A DNA stretch of 40,568 bases from UMGS1370 sp963557065 (GCA_963557065.1 CAUWCT010000050.1:1-40568), one strand, 5' to 3'. Positions 26,947 through 34,420 are shown, counted from the stretch's first letter. Translations and numbers: made by a program. Notes: generated by a model not told the origin, from the letters alone.

Positions 26947-26980
26947 TCCATCTGGTATTTCAGACCTAAACCGCAGGCAA

Positions 26981-28267
26981 TTAAACCAGTTTTGCCTCTC
27001 TTACCAGGAAGTCTACTGCTTCCTGAACAGCCAGATCTTTCTTCATCTGTTCTTTTTCAAACTCGCCCATATACTCTTTCAGCTTGTCAGCTTCCATCTT
27101 GTAAGCGTCAGCCATCTTCTGGATTTCTTCATCAATGCGCTCGTCAGAAACCTGAATATTTTCAGCAGCAGCTACTGCCTCTAATACCAGTCTGGTCTGG
27201 ATTCTGCGCACTGCCTGAGGCTTCATCTGCTCCTTTAAAGTCTCGATGGTCATGCCGGTATACTTCATATACTGATCGAAAGAAATACCCTGGCTCTGCA
27301 TTCTCTGTGCAGTATCCTGAAGCATGTTCATAACTTCATTGTCAACCATCGCGTCTGGAAGCTCCATGGATGCGTTGGCAACAACTTTTTCTACTACATG
27401 GTTCTCGTTTTCAGTTTCCGCTGCCTTTTCTTTCTTCTCAGCCAGCTTCTTGCGGGTATCTTCTTTGTACTCATCTAATGTCTCAAACTCGGAAACTTCG
27501 CTTGCAAACTCGTCATTTAGTTCAGGAAGTTCTTTGACTTTGATCTCTTTTACAGTTACCTTAAATACAGCAGGCTTATCTGCTAATTCCTTTGCATGGT
27601 ATTCTGCCGGGAATGTTACGTTTACTTCGCACTCTTCGCCGATCTTTTTGCCGATTAACTGTTCTTCAAAGGTATCAATAAAGGAATGAGATCCAATAGT
27701 CAGAGGGTAATCGGTACCCTGACCGCCGTCAAATGCCTTGCCGTCAATAAATCCCTCAAAATCAATAATGGTCTGATCACCATCTGCAACCGGTCTGTCC
27801 TCTACTGCAACCAGTCTTGCATTCTGATCCTGAACTTTTTTCAGTTCTTTCTCTACGTCTTCATCGGTAACAGAAGCGTCTGCCTTCTCTACCTCAACTC
27901 CTTTATACTCACCTAAGGTAACTTCCGGCTTTACTGCTACTGTAGCAGTATAAATGAAATCCTTGCCCTTTTCAATCTGGGTAATGTCAATCTCCGGTCT
28001 GGAAACGATCTCCAGTCCGCTTTCTTTCATGGCATCCGGATAGCTTGCATCAATGGCATCATTTGCTGCATCCTCGTAAAATACGCCTGTTCCGTACATC
28101 TTTTCAATCATGGCCTGCGGAGCCTTTCCTTTACGGAAACCTGGGATGTTGAATCTGTTTTTATTTTTGTCATAGGCTGCCTTGATTGCCTTATCGAACT
28201 GCTCAGCTGGTACTTCAACGGTCAGCTTTGCCATGTTCTTTTCTAACTTTTCTACTTGTAAACTCAT
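26981..28267 (-). CDS. tig: Trigger factor
   Basis: It is the ribosome-bound peptidyl-prolyl isomerase and chaperone. Length is 428 residues from ATG at 28267 (MSLQVEKLEKNMAKL), with AAGGAGG about 10 nt upstream. The ribosome-docking signature GFRKGKAP is at 43-50. The FKBP-type PPIase domain starts around residue 150 (VADGDQTIIDFEGFIDGKAFDGG), and a helical C-terminal domain follows. It heads the tig-clpP-clpX-lon-engB cluster and has an extended -10 promoter upstream. Confidence 0.95.
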   Translation of the reverse strand: MSLQVEKLEKNMAKLTVEVPAEQFDKAIKAAYDKNKNRFNIPGFRKGKAPQAMIEKMYGTGVFYEDAANDAIDASYPDAMKESGLEIVSRPEIDITQIEKGKDFIYTATVAVKPEVTLGEYKGVEVEKADASVTDEDVEKELKKVQDQNARLVAVEDRPVADGDQTIIDFEGFIDGKAFDGGQGTDYPLTIGSHSFIDTFEEQLIGKKIGEECEVNVTFPAEYHAKELADKPAVFKVTVKEIKVKELPELNDEFASEVSEFETLDEYKEDTRKKLAEKKEKAAETENENHVVEKVVANASMELPDAMVDNEVMNMLQDTAQRMQSQGISFDQYMKYTGMTIETLKEQMKPQAVRRIQTRLVLEAVAAAENIQVSDERIDEEIQKMADAYKMEADKLKEYMGEFEKEQMKKDLAVQEAVDFLVREAKLV

Positions 28268-28336
28268 AGTATGGGTTCCTCCTTGAATAATATGTGAACC
28301 GCCATTTCTCCACAGGGCGTTACACTTCAAGGTACG

Positions 28337-28366
28337 ATTATATCATAAGAATTTCGTAAATGCCAG
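28337..28366 (-). promoter_or_regulatory. Promoter for tig (extended -10)
   Basis: On the minus strand TGATATAAT is an extended -10 (TATAAT at 28337-28342). CTGGCA (28361-28366) is an 18-nt-spaced, 4-of-6 match to the -35. Confidence 0.55.
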
Positions 28367-28394
28367 TATTATTTTATTTTTCAGCAGATTTTTT

Positions 28395-28473
28395 GTAACA
28401 ACTCAGCCATGCGAAGATCCAGACAGAAACGGATGCCAAAAGGATGTTTCTGTCTGGATGGCTCTCTGTGCAC
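28395..28473. repeat. Dispersed palindromic repeat, copy B (about 79 bp)
   Basis: It begins GTAACAACTCAGCCATGC, matching the ends of copy A, and continues GAAGATCCAGACAGAAAC. It then folds back through GTTTCTGTCTGGAT to a degenerate right end near 28473, 5 bp before the stop of the SIMPL gene. The inner ATCCAGACAGAAAC/GTTTCTGTCTGGAT pair makes a 14-bp stem. It fills the spacer between tig and the SIMPL lipoprotein gene. Confidence 0.7.
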
Positions 28474-28478
28474 GTATG

Positions 28479-29261
28479 CTACCTTGGCGCAATTTTAAAA
28501 CTTACTGTCAGATGGGCCTCTATTTCCAGTTCTCCCGGTTCTACACTCATAGAGGAAGTATCTGCCATCAGCGCTTCTGCCTCTTCTACTGCTGCTGCAT
28601 TGGCTTTTGCATAACGGGCAGTCGGATTTTCCTCCCGTTCATTAATACTTTTTACCTCTAACACCTGGAATCCGCCGGCTTCTCCCATCGCTTCCGCCTT
28701 CGTCTGGGCAGCTTCCACCGCCTTCTTTAATGCTTCCCCATAAACTGCATCATAATCACTGCACAGGTATTTCACATAATCAATAGAACTGACTCCTGCT
28801 CCCACTGCTCCTCCTAACACACCCCCAACTGTTTCAATCGGAACACCGGATACGGTTATCTGCGTATTCATCTCGTATCCCACTGTGATCTGCTCTCCAT
28901 CATCCGTCCATTTGTACTTGGGAGACAGATTATAGCCGGATGTCTGAATGGCTCCCTCTTCGATCCCCTGGGATTTCAAATATTCCAGAGTTCTGCTTAA
29001 AGATTCCTCATTTTTCTGCTGGCACACTGCTGCTTCTGCATCCTCTGTACGGACACTTAAAGACACTTCCGCCACATCCGGAACTGCTGTTACCGAAGCA
29101 ATACTCTCCACCGTTACCTGACCGCCATCCTCTTCCTGATACTGTCGGATAGCCAGTTCATTGGGAACCACAACTTCTGTCGGAGTTCCTGCGCTGCACC
29201 CGGCTATGGATACTGCTGCCAGACACAGGAGTGATGCTGCATATGCTTTTTTCCCCTTCAT
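28479..29261 (-). CDS. SIMPL domain-containing lipoprotein
   Basis: The 260-residue protein has a lipoprotein signal peptide ending IAGC at residues 19-22, followed by a SIMPL (DUF541) domain: VTVESIASVTAVPDVAEVSLSV, a conserved IQTSGYNLSPKYKW segment, then VGYEMNTQITV and AAQTKAEAMGEAGGFQVLEVKSI. SIMPL proteins are oligomeric envelope proteins of poorly defined role. Start ATG follows AAGGAGG at 7 nt. It lies downstream of the large membrane protein gene on the same strand with a 95-nt gap. Confidence 0.88.
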   Translation of the reverse strand: MKGKKAYAASLLCLAAVSIAGCSAGTPTEVVVPNELAIRQYQEEDGGQVTVESIASVTAVPDVAEVSLSVRTEDAEAAVCQQKNEESLSRTLEYLKSQGIEEGAIQTSGYNLSPKYKWTDDGEQITVGYEMNTQITVSGVPIETVGGVLGGAVGAGVSSIDYVKYLCSDYDAVYGEALKKAVEAAQTKAEAMGEAGGFQVLEVKSINEREENPTARYAKANAAAVEEAEALMADTSSMSVEPGELEIEAHLTVSFKIAPR

Positions 29262-29356
29262 ATAAAAACCTCCTTAATATGGCTGTATTTCTACTTCCAT
29301 TATAAGGAGATTTTTATCTTTTTGTTTTTCTTTTCTCTTAAAAAGTGTTTACAACT

Positions 29357-31204
29357 TTAGAAATCTGCTAAAGTTTCTTCAACCGGATTTGTTTCTGCCA
29401 CGCTTTCTTCCTCCGATGTCTCCGGTTCCTCTGTCTGCTCTGCTTCCTCTATCTTCTCCGATTCCTCTATCTGCTTTGGCTCTTCCTTTCCATCCTTCAT
29501 GGACTGAAGCGATACCACGCTGAATGTCGCCATGCCCTCTTCCGGCTTCACACAGGTAAATTCGATCTCATCGCCTGCCTTTAAAAACGGCAGTTTTTCA
29601 GACACTGTAACAAGGGCTGTATAAACTGCGTCATCTTCCTCCAGCGTAAAATAATAGCAGGTATTTCCGGACACAACTACATCTGCCACCGATTCCACTA
29701 TACCGCTTACAGATATCTCATCCTTTGGTATATCAACCGTATCATCCTCCAGATTCAAAGCAGCGCGGTAATTGCGGCGTGCCTCATCAATCGTAGAACC
29801 GGTTCCTACAATCTGATACTGGGCCACATCTACAAACGCATACATTTTTACCAGACCTGCCGCATCTTTCAGAGAAATAAAGTAAGTGGGCCTGTCGGAA
29901 ATATTTAAAAGCAGCGGGAATGTGGCTGTATATTTCAGGTGCTGAACCTGCCCCTGGGCTGAATCCATGGCTGAGTATTCCGTTGCTCCCGGAACCGGAT
30001 AAAATTTCGTCTCCTTTGTGCGCAGGTTTACCAGTACAAATCCGATGTTGGACTCATCTGCCGTAACAGAAGACATACCTGTATATAGATATACATCATC
30101 ATTAATGGCCAGATAATTATAACCATAGGTGGTTCTGCGGACTCCCTTCTGTCCGAAAATCGAGTTTAAATATCCATTCTGGAACCGTCCATTGTCATCC
30201 AACTGCTGAATAATCATATCAGAATTGTATAATTGGTCGATCCACTGGGGCACATCCTCTTTATCATAATACTGACTTTCTCCCGTACAGGCATTGACCA
30301 GTACCGCTCCGGAGATATCTTTGCCATTCCACCAGCCAATCTGATACGTAATAGTAGGCGCTACCCAGTAAGGTGTTCCTTTATCATCAATTTCAAAGGA
30401 TACCTGGTCAAACATTTTTGTTGGATAGGAAAAACGCAGATACCGGTAAATATTTCTGAAAAAATATTCACTGGGGGAATATTTCATACCGGATTCCAAC
30501 CAAACCAGTTCTGTATCCTGTGTCACCATATTGACAGTAATATAAGCCGGAAGACCGTCTTTCTGGTTAATCAACCACTTTATCGGATCTGCATAGGCCA
30601 GAGGTGTAACCCTGTACGGCATTCCCTGATAATTAATCTGCGTATAATTTTCCTGAATCTCAAACTGAGAAACCAACTCGGACATCTCTCCCAATTTTCT
30701 GCTGCCCAGTCGGGAAGCAGTATCCCGGTCTACTACCGGTATCTGGTTCATGCGCAGTTCCGCCACATCTTCTGTAAAATCTCCGTCTGTAATGGTAATC
30801 AAATCCCTGTATCGGGACGCATTGAAAAACTGAATTCCCACCAAAGACGCCACTGCCATAAATCCAATTAAAACAGCTATCAGGACAAACCCCAGCTTCA
30901 GCGGCTTTGCAAGATTAATCGGCTCTGACGGCTCATCCGGATTTCTGCCGTAAATCGGCGCTCCTGTTACGGGATCCTGGCCCACAACCACAGTGTGGCT
31001 GCGCTGTCCCAAAGCGGAAAGAAAATTTTTAACATAGGTCAGGAAATTTACAACCAGCACAATTAAAATCGAAACAATCAAAAATACTATAAAATTCTGA
31101 TCGTGGAAATTAATTGCCGGAAGCATTGTGTAAAACAGCAGGAAAATCAGTACCGCTGATACAAAAATCCGACCAAGAACAGATGCAAACTTATTGTGTT
31201 TCAT
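29357..31204 (-). CDS. Membrane protein of unknown function with large external domain
   Basis: I do not recognise a named family. The 615-residue protein has three hydrophobic segments, at about residues 8-30, 36-58 and 102-124. The third would place the remaining 490 residues outside the cell if the N-terminus is cytosolic. That region is soluble in composition, rich in aromatic residues, and contains repeated beta-type stretches such as GTPYWVAPTITYQIGWWNG. A basic-neutral segment with QDPVTGAPIYGRNPDEP joins the second and third helices. The C-terminal 45 residues are very Glu-rich. It lies upstream of the SIMPL lipoprotein gene, possibly in one transcript. Confidence 0.8.
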   Translation of the reverse strand: MKHNKFASVLGRIFVSAVLIFLLFYTMLPAINFHDQNFIVFLIVSILIVLVVNFLTYVKNFLSALGQRSHTVVVGQDPVTGAPIYGRNPDEPSEPINLAKPLKLGFVLIAVLIGFMAVASLVGIQFFNASRYRDLITITDGDFTEDVAELRMNQIPVVDRDTASRLGSRKLGEMSELVSQFEIQENYTQINYQGMPYRVTPLAYADPIKWLINQKDGLPAYITVNMVTQDTELVWLESGMKYSPSEYFFRNIYRYLRFSYPTKMFDQVSFEIDDKGTPYWVAPTITYQIGWWNGKDISGAVLVNACTGESQYYDKEDVPQWIDQLYNSDMIIQQLDDNGRFQNGYLNSIFGQKGVRRTTYGYNYLAINDDVYLYTGMSSVTADESNIGFVLVNLRTKETKFYPVPGATEYSAMDSAQGQVQHLKYTATFPLLLNISDRPTYFISLKDAAGLVKMYAFVDVAQYQIVGTGSTIDEARRNYRAALNLEDDTVDIPKDEISVSGIVESVADVVVSGNTCYYFTLEEDDAVYTALVTVSEKLPFLKAGDEIEFTCVKPEEGMATFSVVSLQSMKDGKEEPKQIEESEKIEEAEQTEEPETSEEESVAETNPVEETLADF

Positions 31205-31384
31205 AATTTTGTTACACTCCTTTTGGCAGCCCTTTTTCTCAAAAATAAACAGGCTGCAAATATTGTCAGATTACAGACACATACACCGCAATCCGATATT
31301 GGGATTATTGTAACATGTTTTTCCCCTCTCATGTATTAAATCTTTCTAAACACAATAGGGATGTTTGTAAAATTTTTATTATGA

Positions 31385-31413
31385 TTGACACATCGCTGTT
31401 TTTTTCATACTAT
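31385..31413 (+). promoter_or_regulatory. Sigma-A promoter for the DUF898 gene
   Basis: TTGACA (31385-31390) and TACTAT (31408-31413) are spaced 17 nt, 54 nt before the chosen start codon. TATAAT directly overlaps at 31411-31416. Confidence 0.75.
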
Positions 31414-31467
31414 AATGCTACCGGGGCAAGATTATCTCCTGGAAAACATAAGAAAAGAGGAATGAGT

Positions 31468-31779
31468 ATGAAAACACAAGAATCGTATTTTGACGGAGGA
31501 CTTCTTCAGCTAATTGGATGGCACCTGCTGGGTGCAGTCATCACTTTCTGCACATTAGGCATCTGCTATCCCTGGGCCTGCTGCATGATTTACAACTGGG
31601 AAACCAGCCATACTGTAGTAGAAGGCCGCCGTCTCCGTTTCAACGGTACCGCAACCCAGTTGTTCGGCAACTGGATTAAATGGTTTCTGCTGTGCATCGT
31701 CACATTGGGAATCTACAGCTTTTGGATGAGCATTGCATTAAAAAAATGGCGGGCAAAACATACTGAGTTTGCTGACTAA
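31468..31779 (+). CDS. Small DUF898-type membrane protein
   Basis: The 103-residue protein has two membrane segments (about 15-37 and 70-90). GWHLLGAVITFCTLGICYPW and FGNWIKWFLLCIVTLGIYSF, followed by the basic WRAKH, resemble the repeat unit of DUF898/YjgN membrane proteins, present here in short form. Function is unknown. ATG at 31468 is preferred because AGAGG lies 7 nt upstream; the ATG at 31462 touches it. It has its own promoter and terminator. Confidence 0.8.
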   Translation: MKTQESYFDGGLLQLIGWHLLGAVITFCTLGICYPWACCMIYNWETSHTVVEGRRLRFNGTATQLFGNWIKWFLLCIVTLGIYSFWMSIALKKWRAKHTEFAD

Positions 31780-31820
31780 AGCAGATACAAATTCTCACTA
31801 ACGCCGGCAGACAGGTTTGC

Positions 31821-31868
31821 AAACAGAGAGTTGCTGCTTTCCAAAATGGACAACTCTCTGTTTTTCTC
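31821..31868 (+). terminator. Rho-independent terminator after the DUF898 gene
   Basis: AAACAGAGAGTTG (31821-31833) pairs perfectly with CAACTCTCTGTTT (31851-31863) and runs into T-rich sequence. An inner CCAAAATGG adds a small hairpin. Confidence 0.85.
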
Positions 31869-31961
31869 CCACATATTTATACATTTTCCAGCTTCGCCGC
31901 AGCTGCTCACTGTGTGCCATTTTTTCTATGAGGAAGCGCAGGAAGCATTTTATATAAATGA

Positions 31962-32066
31962 CGTTTTTCTCTTACAGCAAGAATAACTACTTTATGGATT
32001 GTAACCGCATACTACCCAGATCCGGAAAAATGGGAATCTGACTTTAAAACCAGAAAGGGGCTTTAA
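31962..32066 (+). pseudogene. 3' remnant of a DUF4258-type gene
   Basis: The reading frame ending in TAA at 32064-32066 encodes LWIVTAYYPDPEKWESDF and then KTRKGL. That matches, to my reading, the conserved C-terminus of DUF4258 proteins, a toxin-like family often paired with a YgiT-type zinc-finger partner. No start codon or N-terminal half is present; a stop codon precedes the fragment. Three bases after its stop, behind an AAAGGGG ribosome binding site, an ATG (32069) is followed at once by a stop, and the later codons read LEKSTN, which may be the wreck of the partner gene. I infer a decayed two-gene module. Confidence 0.6.
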
Positions 32067-32179
32067 TTATGACCTAACTTGAAAAATCTACTAACAGAAG
32101 TTGCTATCGTTGATTACACAAAAGCAGCCTAGTACAACAAATCAAAAACTATCATTTTATCTGGAAAGGAAGTATTACT

Positions 32180-32722
32180 ATGCCAATGCCATTAGATAAG
32201 ACCTACACATCTAAAGATTACTGGTCTTTGCCAGAGGGAGAACGCGCCGAACTGATTGACGGCCGGCTCTATAATATGGCACCGCCAAGCCGGATTCATC
32301 AAGAACTTGTTTCTGCTTTTCACTATACATTAAGAACCCACATTAGCAACTCTAACGGTTCTTGCAAAGTCTACCCTGCTCCCTTTGCTGTCAATCTGGA
32401 TGCGAACAACCAGAACTGGGTAGAACCGGATGTATCGGTTATCTGCGATAAAAGCAAACTGACAGACCGCGGTTGTTCCGGTGCCCCAGATCTGATTGTT
32501 GAAGTTGTGTCCCCTTCCAGCCGACGCCAAGATTACAATCTGAAAAACAGCTTATACGCTTCTGCCGGCGTTCGTGAATACTGGATTGTTGATCCTGCCA
32601 AAGAAAGTACTACCGTATATCACTTCGAAGACGATGCCGCACCCACAATATTTTCATTTGACCAGGATATACCCGTTGGGATCTTCCCTGGTTTCAAAAT
32701 CAATATAGCTACTTTGCTATAA
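32180..32722 (+). CDS. Uma2 family endonuclease (DUF820)
   Basis: This 180-residue protein has the PD-(D/E)XK-like fold of the Uma2 family. The motif order is visible: ERAELIDGRLYNMAPPSRIHQ, then WVEPDVSVICD, GAPDLIVEVVSPSSRRQDYNLK with the acidic and Lys residues, and LYASAGVREYWIVDP. The family is abundant in cyanobacteria and scattered in Firmicutes. Catalysis has been little studied and the biological role is unknown. ATG at 32180 follows AAAGGAAG. It sits in an accessory stretch with a decayed gene upstream and a toxin-like locus downstream. Confidence 0.88.
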   Translation: MPMPLDKTYTSKDYWSLPEGERAELIDGRLYNMAPPSRIHQELVSAFHYTLRTHISNSNGSCKVYPAPFAVNLDANNQNWVEPDVSVICDKSKLTDRGCSGAPDLIVEVVSPSSRRQDYNLKNSLYASAGVREYWIVDPAKESTTVYHFEDDAAPTIFSFDQDIPVGIFPGFKINIATLL

Positions 32723-32736
32723 TAGGATTCCTCTGC

Positions 32737-32765
32737 TTTTCAGGGGACCACCTTGACAATATAAT
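32737..32765 (+). promoter_or_regulatory. Promoter of the small hydrophobic toxin-like gene
   Basis: TATAAT (32760-32765) is consensus. The 17-nt-spaced -35 is the weak TTTTCA (32737-32742). The strength contrasts with the perfect promoter of the antisense RNA at 33017-33045. Confidence 0.5.
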
Positions 32766-32835
32766 ATACTTACCCAGAGGGCTGTTGGGGCGTTATGTCA
32801 GCCGCCGGACGCTATGCGAAAGGAGGCTGGTGCTG

Positions 32836-32943
32836 ATGGTTACATACTCTGATTTATTTCAGTTTGTGATTATGCTTTGTGCTGTGATAACTCTTATTGC
32901 TTATTTTACACACAAAAACAGCGCCCTCGTCCTGGTAAGATAA
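32836..32943 (+). CDS. Small hydrophobic peptide, putative holin-like type I toxin
   Basis: A 35-residue peptide starts MVTYSDLFQFVIMLCAVITL and ends in a short polar tail. One membrane helix (about residues 7-25) after a short N-terminus, plus a His-Lys-Asn flank, fits the family annotated as putative holin-like toxins in Firmicutes, akin to TxpA and BsrG types. AGGAGG lies 9 nt before the ATG. The last codons lie within the terminator hairpin. A strong antisense promoter faces the gene from 33017-33045. Together these suggest a type I toxin-antitoxin module. No homology search was possible. Confidence 0.7.
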   Translation: MVTYSDLFQFVIMLCAVITLIAYFTHKNSALVLVR

Positions 32944-33010
32944 GGCGCTATTTTTTGTGAAACCTGTTTTGCCGGCGGTCAGGTGTACGCTGACCAACAG
33001 CCCTCTTGTT
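32913..33010 (-). ncRNA. Predicted antisense RNA (type I antitoxin-like)
   Basis: A perfect-consensus promoter (33017-33045) should start an RNA near 33010. It would run leftward into the same hairpin that ends the toxin mRNA, where the minus strand has GTTTTTG after the stem. The product is about 95 nt and overlaps the last codons and 3' end of the toxin message, the arrangement of RatA against txpA. The ends are inferred, not measured. Confidence 0.6.
32920..32956. terminator. Shared bidirectional terminator inside the toxin locus
   Basis: AGCGCC (32920-32925) and GGCGCT (32944-32949) form the stem. Six T follow on the plus strand and five U-equivalents on the minus strand. The toxin stop codon (32941-32943) is inside the hairpin loop. 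Confidence 0.75.
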
Positions 33011-33016
33011 AAGTAT

Positions 33017-33045
33017 ATTATATGTCAAATTAACTTATTTGTCAA
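33017..33045 (-). promoter_or_regulatory. Perfect-consensus promoter for the antisense RNA
   Basis: On the minus strand TTGACA (33040-33045), 17 nt, and TATAAT (33017-33022) are all consensus. No coding region follows to the left on this strand except the antisense of the toxin gene. Confidence 0.8.
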
Positions 33046-33050
33046 ATGTG

Positions 33051-33080
33051 AAAAACCGCCCCTGCGCCAACAGGAACGGC
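33051..33080 (-). terminator. Second terminator upstream of the antisense promoter
   Basis: On the minus strand CCGTTCCTG pairs with CAGGGGCGG (two G-U pairs) and is followed by five U. It would insulate the antisense promoter from transcripts of the tmRNA gene. Confidence 0.6.
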
Positions 33081-33174
33081 TTTTAGATATACCGAGGATA
33101 ATACCCCAGCACACCTACCCTATGTGCATTGTATTTTGTTTTTCACACCAACGTTTCTATCATGCCGGAACATC

Positions 33175-33221
33175 AAAAAACCTTGTATCTATAAGGTTTT
33201 CCTCATAAATACAAGGTTTTT
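33175..33221. terminator. Terminator after the tmRNA gene
   Basis: AAAAAACCTTGTA (from 33175) and TACAAGGTTTTT (to 33221) form a stem of at least 10 bp just past the tmRNA 3' end. The flanks allow termination in both directions. Confidence 0.8.
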
Positions 33222-33228
33222 CAAAAAG

Positions 33229-33567
33229 TGGACCTGAGGGGAATCGAACCCCTGTCCGAAAATCAATTCCCTGTTCTTCTACTATCATAGTCTGTTGTTT
33301 GACATTCCCTCCGCCATCCGAAAACAGACATTCTGATGGGTTTAGTAGCTTCATATTACGCCCGCAGGCTCAAAGCTTTGCCTGTGTCGTTTCCTGCATA
33401 GTCGATGCCAGATTCTCTAAGTGCAGGTGCTAAGAGGCTGACAACTGCCTAATTAGGCAGCGTATGCTAAATTATCTTCAGCGTTTATATTTAGGTTTGC
33501 CATTTGACCCATTGCATGGGGATAGCTTCACCAGCTGCATGACCCCCGTCGAAACCAGTACAAGCCC
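33229..33567 (-). ncRNA. ssrA: Transfer-messenger RNA (tmRNA)
   Basis: It rescues stalled ribosomes and tags the nascent peptide for ClpXP, which is encoded 7 kb away. The 5' end GGGCTTG (33567-33561) pairs with CAGGTCC at the 3' end with two wobbles. GGTTCGATTCC is the T-arm, and CCA is not encoded. The tag frame runs from GCA (33500-33498) to TAA (33455-33453) and reads ANLNINAEDNLAYAA, ending in the usual YAA signal. TGGTTTCGACGG after the 5' stem is typical of the family. A promoter lies at 33594-33622, so about 20 nt of leader must be removed. Confidence 0.95.
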
Positions 33568-33593
33568 TTACTGGCCCTTTTCAAGGTGAGACT

Positions 33594-33622
33594 ATGGTAA
33601 CATGACTTTTCGGGAATGTCAA
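33594..33622 (-). promoter_or_regulatory. Sigma-A promoter for ssrA
   Basis: On the minus strand TTGACA (33617-33622) and TACCAT (33594-33599) are spaced 17 nt. The predicted start is about 20 nt before the mature tmRNA 5' end. Confidence 0.7.
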
Positions 33623-33647
33623 GGTACTGAATACTGATTTTTTTGAA

Positions 33648-33682
33648 CGGTTATCTGAATCTTCGCATGGCTGAACTGTTAC
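33648..33682 (-). repeat. Dispersed palindromic repeat, copy C (partial)
   Basis: Read on the minus strand from 33682 it starts GTAACAGTTCAGCCATGCGA and continues AGATTCAGA, the same as the ends of copies A and B. It then breaks off into ATAACCGTTC, an imperfect echo of its own start. It lies between the cytidylate-kinase-like gene and ssrA. Confidence 0.7.
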
Positions 33683-33740
33683 TCTTTTTCGGATCGCAGC
33701 ACCCATATACAAAGACTGCTGCCAGAATCGCTTCAAACTA

Positions 33741-34379
33741 TCATAAGAGTCCTTTCAGTTTCAAATAATCTTTAATCAAAATCGCCATCTGTTCCAGATC
33801 GATTTTGCTGGCGTTGATCGGAAGATCATAATTATTCATGTTCATCCAGTCTTTGCCTGTATAGTAGCGATAATAGTCTTTTCGCTCTTTATCAATTCTT
33901 TTAATCCGCCGGATTGCTTCCTTCTCATCAATCTTGGCAACATCCATGGCCCGTTTAATGCGGGTATCCATATCCGCATACACGAAAATACGAACCAGAT
34001 TTTCTGTATGTTCCTGCTCCAGCACATAATCTGCACAGCGTCCGGCAAAAATGCAGGATTCCTCCTTTGCCAGTTTCCGGATAAGCGCTGCCTGAAAACG
34101 GAATAAATTTTCCGGAGATGTAAGATTATCATCCGGGGAGGGCTCGCTTAAATCCGGCTTCATATCCGAAACAATTCGGTACAAAAGATTATTGCCTGCC
34201 TTTTCATCTGCCAGACGGAAATACTGTTCTCCTACTGCACTCTTTTCCGAGGTCATTTTTAAAATCTCCTCATCATAAAAATGAATGCCCAATTCCTTTG
34301 CCAGCGTCTCTCCTACCACGCGGCCGCCGCTTCCGTACTGTCTCCCGATTGTAATAACAAAATGCTTCTTCTCTCCCAT
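33741..34379 (-). CDS. Cytidylate kinase-like family protein
   Basis: A P-loop kinase-like protein of 212 residues. It opens VITIGRQYGSGGRVVGETLAKELG, a glycine-rich loop typical of the cytidylate_kin_2 family, and has FAGRCADYVL and RIKRIDKERKDYYRYYTGKDW later. The family is common in Clostridia, but its substrate is not established and it is distinct from the housekeeping Cmk. ATG at 34379 follows GGGAGG at 5 nt; a longer reading is unlikely. A divergent promoter region separates it from the T-box operon. Confidence 0.85.
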   Translation of the reverse strand: MGEKKHFVITIGRQYGSGGRVVGETLAKELGIHFYDEEILKMTSEKSAVGEQYFRLADEKAGNNLLYRIVSDMKPDLSEPSPDDNLTSPENLFRFQAALIRKLAKEESCIFAGRCADYVLEQEHTENLVRIFVYADMDTRIKRAMDVAKIDEKEAIRRIKRIDKERKDYYRYYTGKDWMNMNNYDLPINASKIDLEQMAILIKDYLKLKGLL

Positions 34380-34420
34380 CGCGTCCTCCCTCTGATGCAA
34401 AGCATCGCATGTTTACCATT

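Larger units (their letters stand above)
32753..33028. repeat. Long inverted repeats bracketing the toxin-like locus
   Basis: The left arm at 32753-32788 and the right arm at 32994-33028 are near-identical inverted copies. Both include TTGACA, TATAATATACTTA and AGAGGGCTGTTGG, with one indel and two or three mismatches over about 35 bp. The two converging transcripts would therefore begin with almost the same 5' sequence. Confidence 0.8.

Noticed and set aside
30233..30871. 212-codon plus-strand frame
   Set aside because: It is antisense to the large membrane protein, which has coherent membrane segments and a ribosome binding site.
31315..31467. Upstream extension of the DUF898 gene
   Set aside because: It overlaps a good sigma-A promoter and lacks a ribosome binding site.
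33229..33354. 64-codon minus-strand frame inside the tmRNA
   Set aside because: It lies in structured tmRNA sequence and has no independent support.
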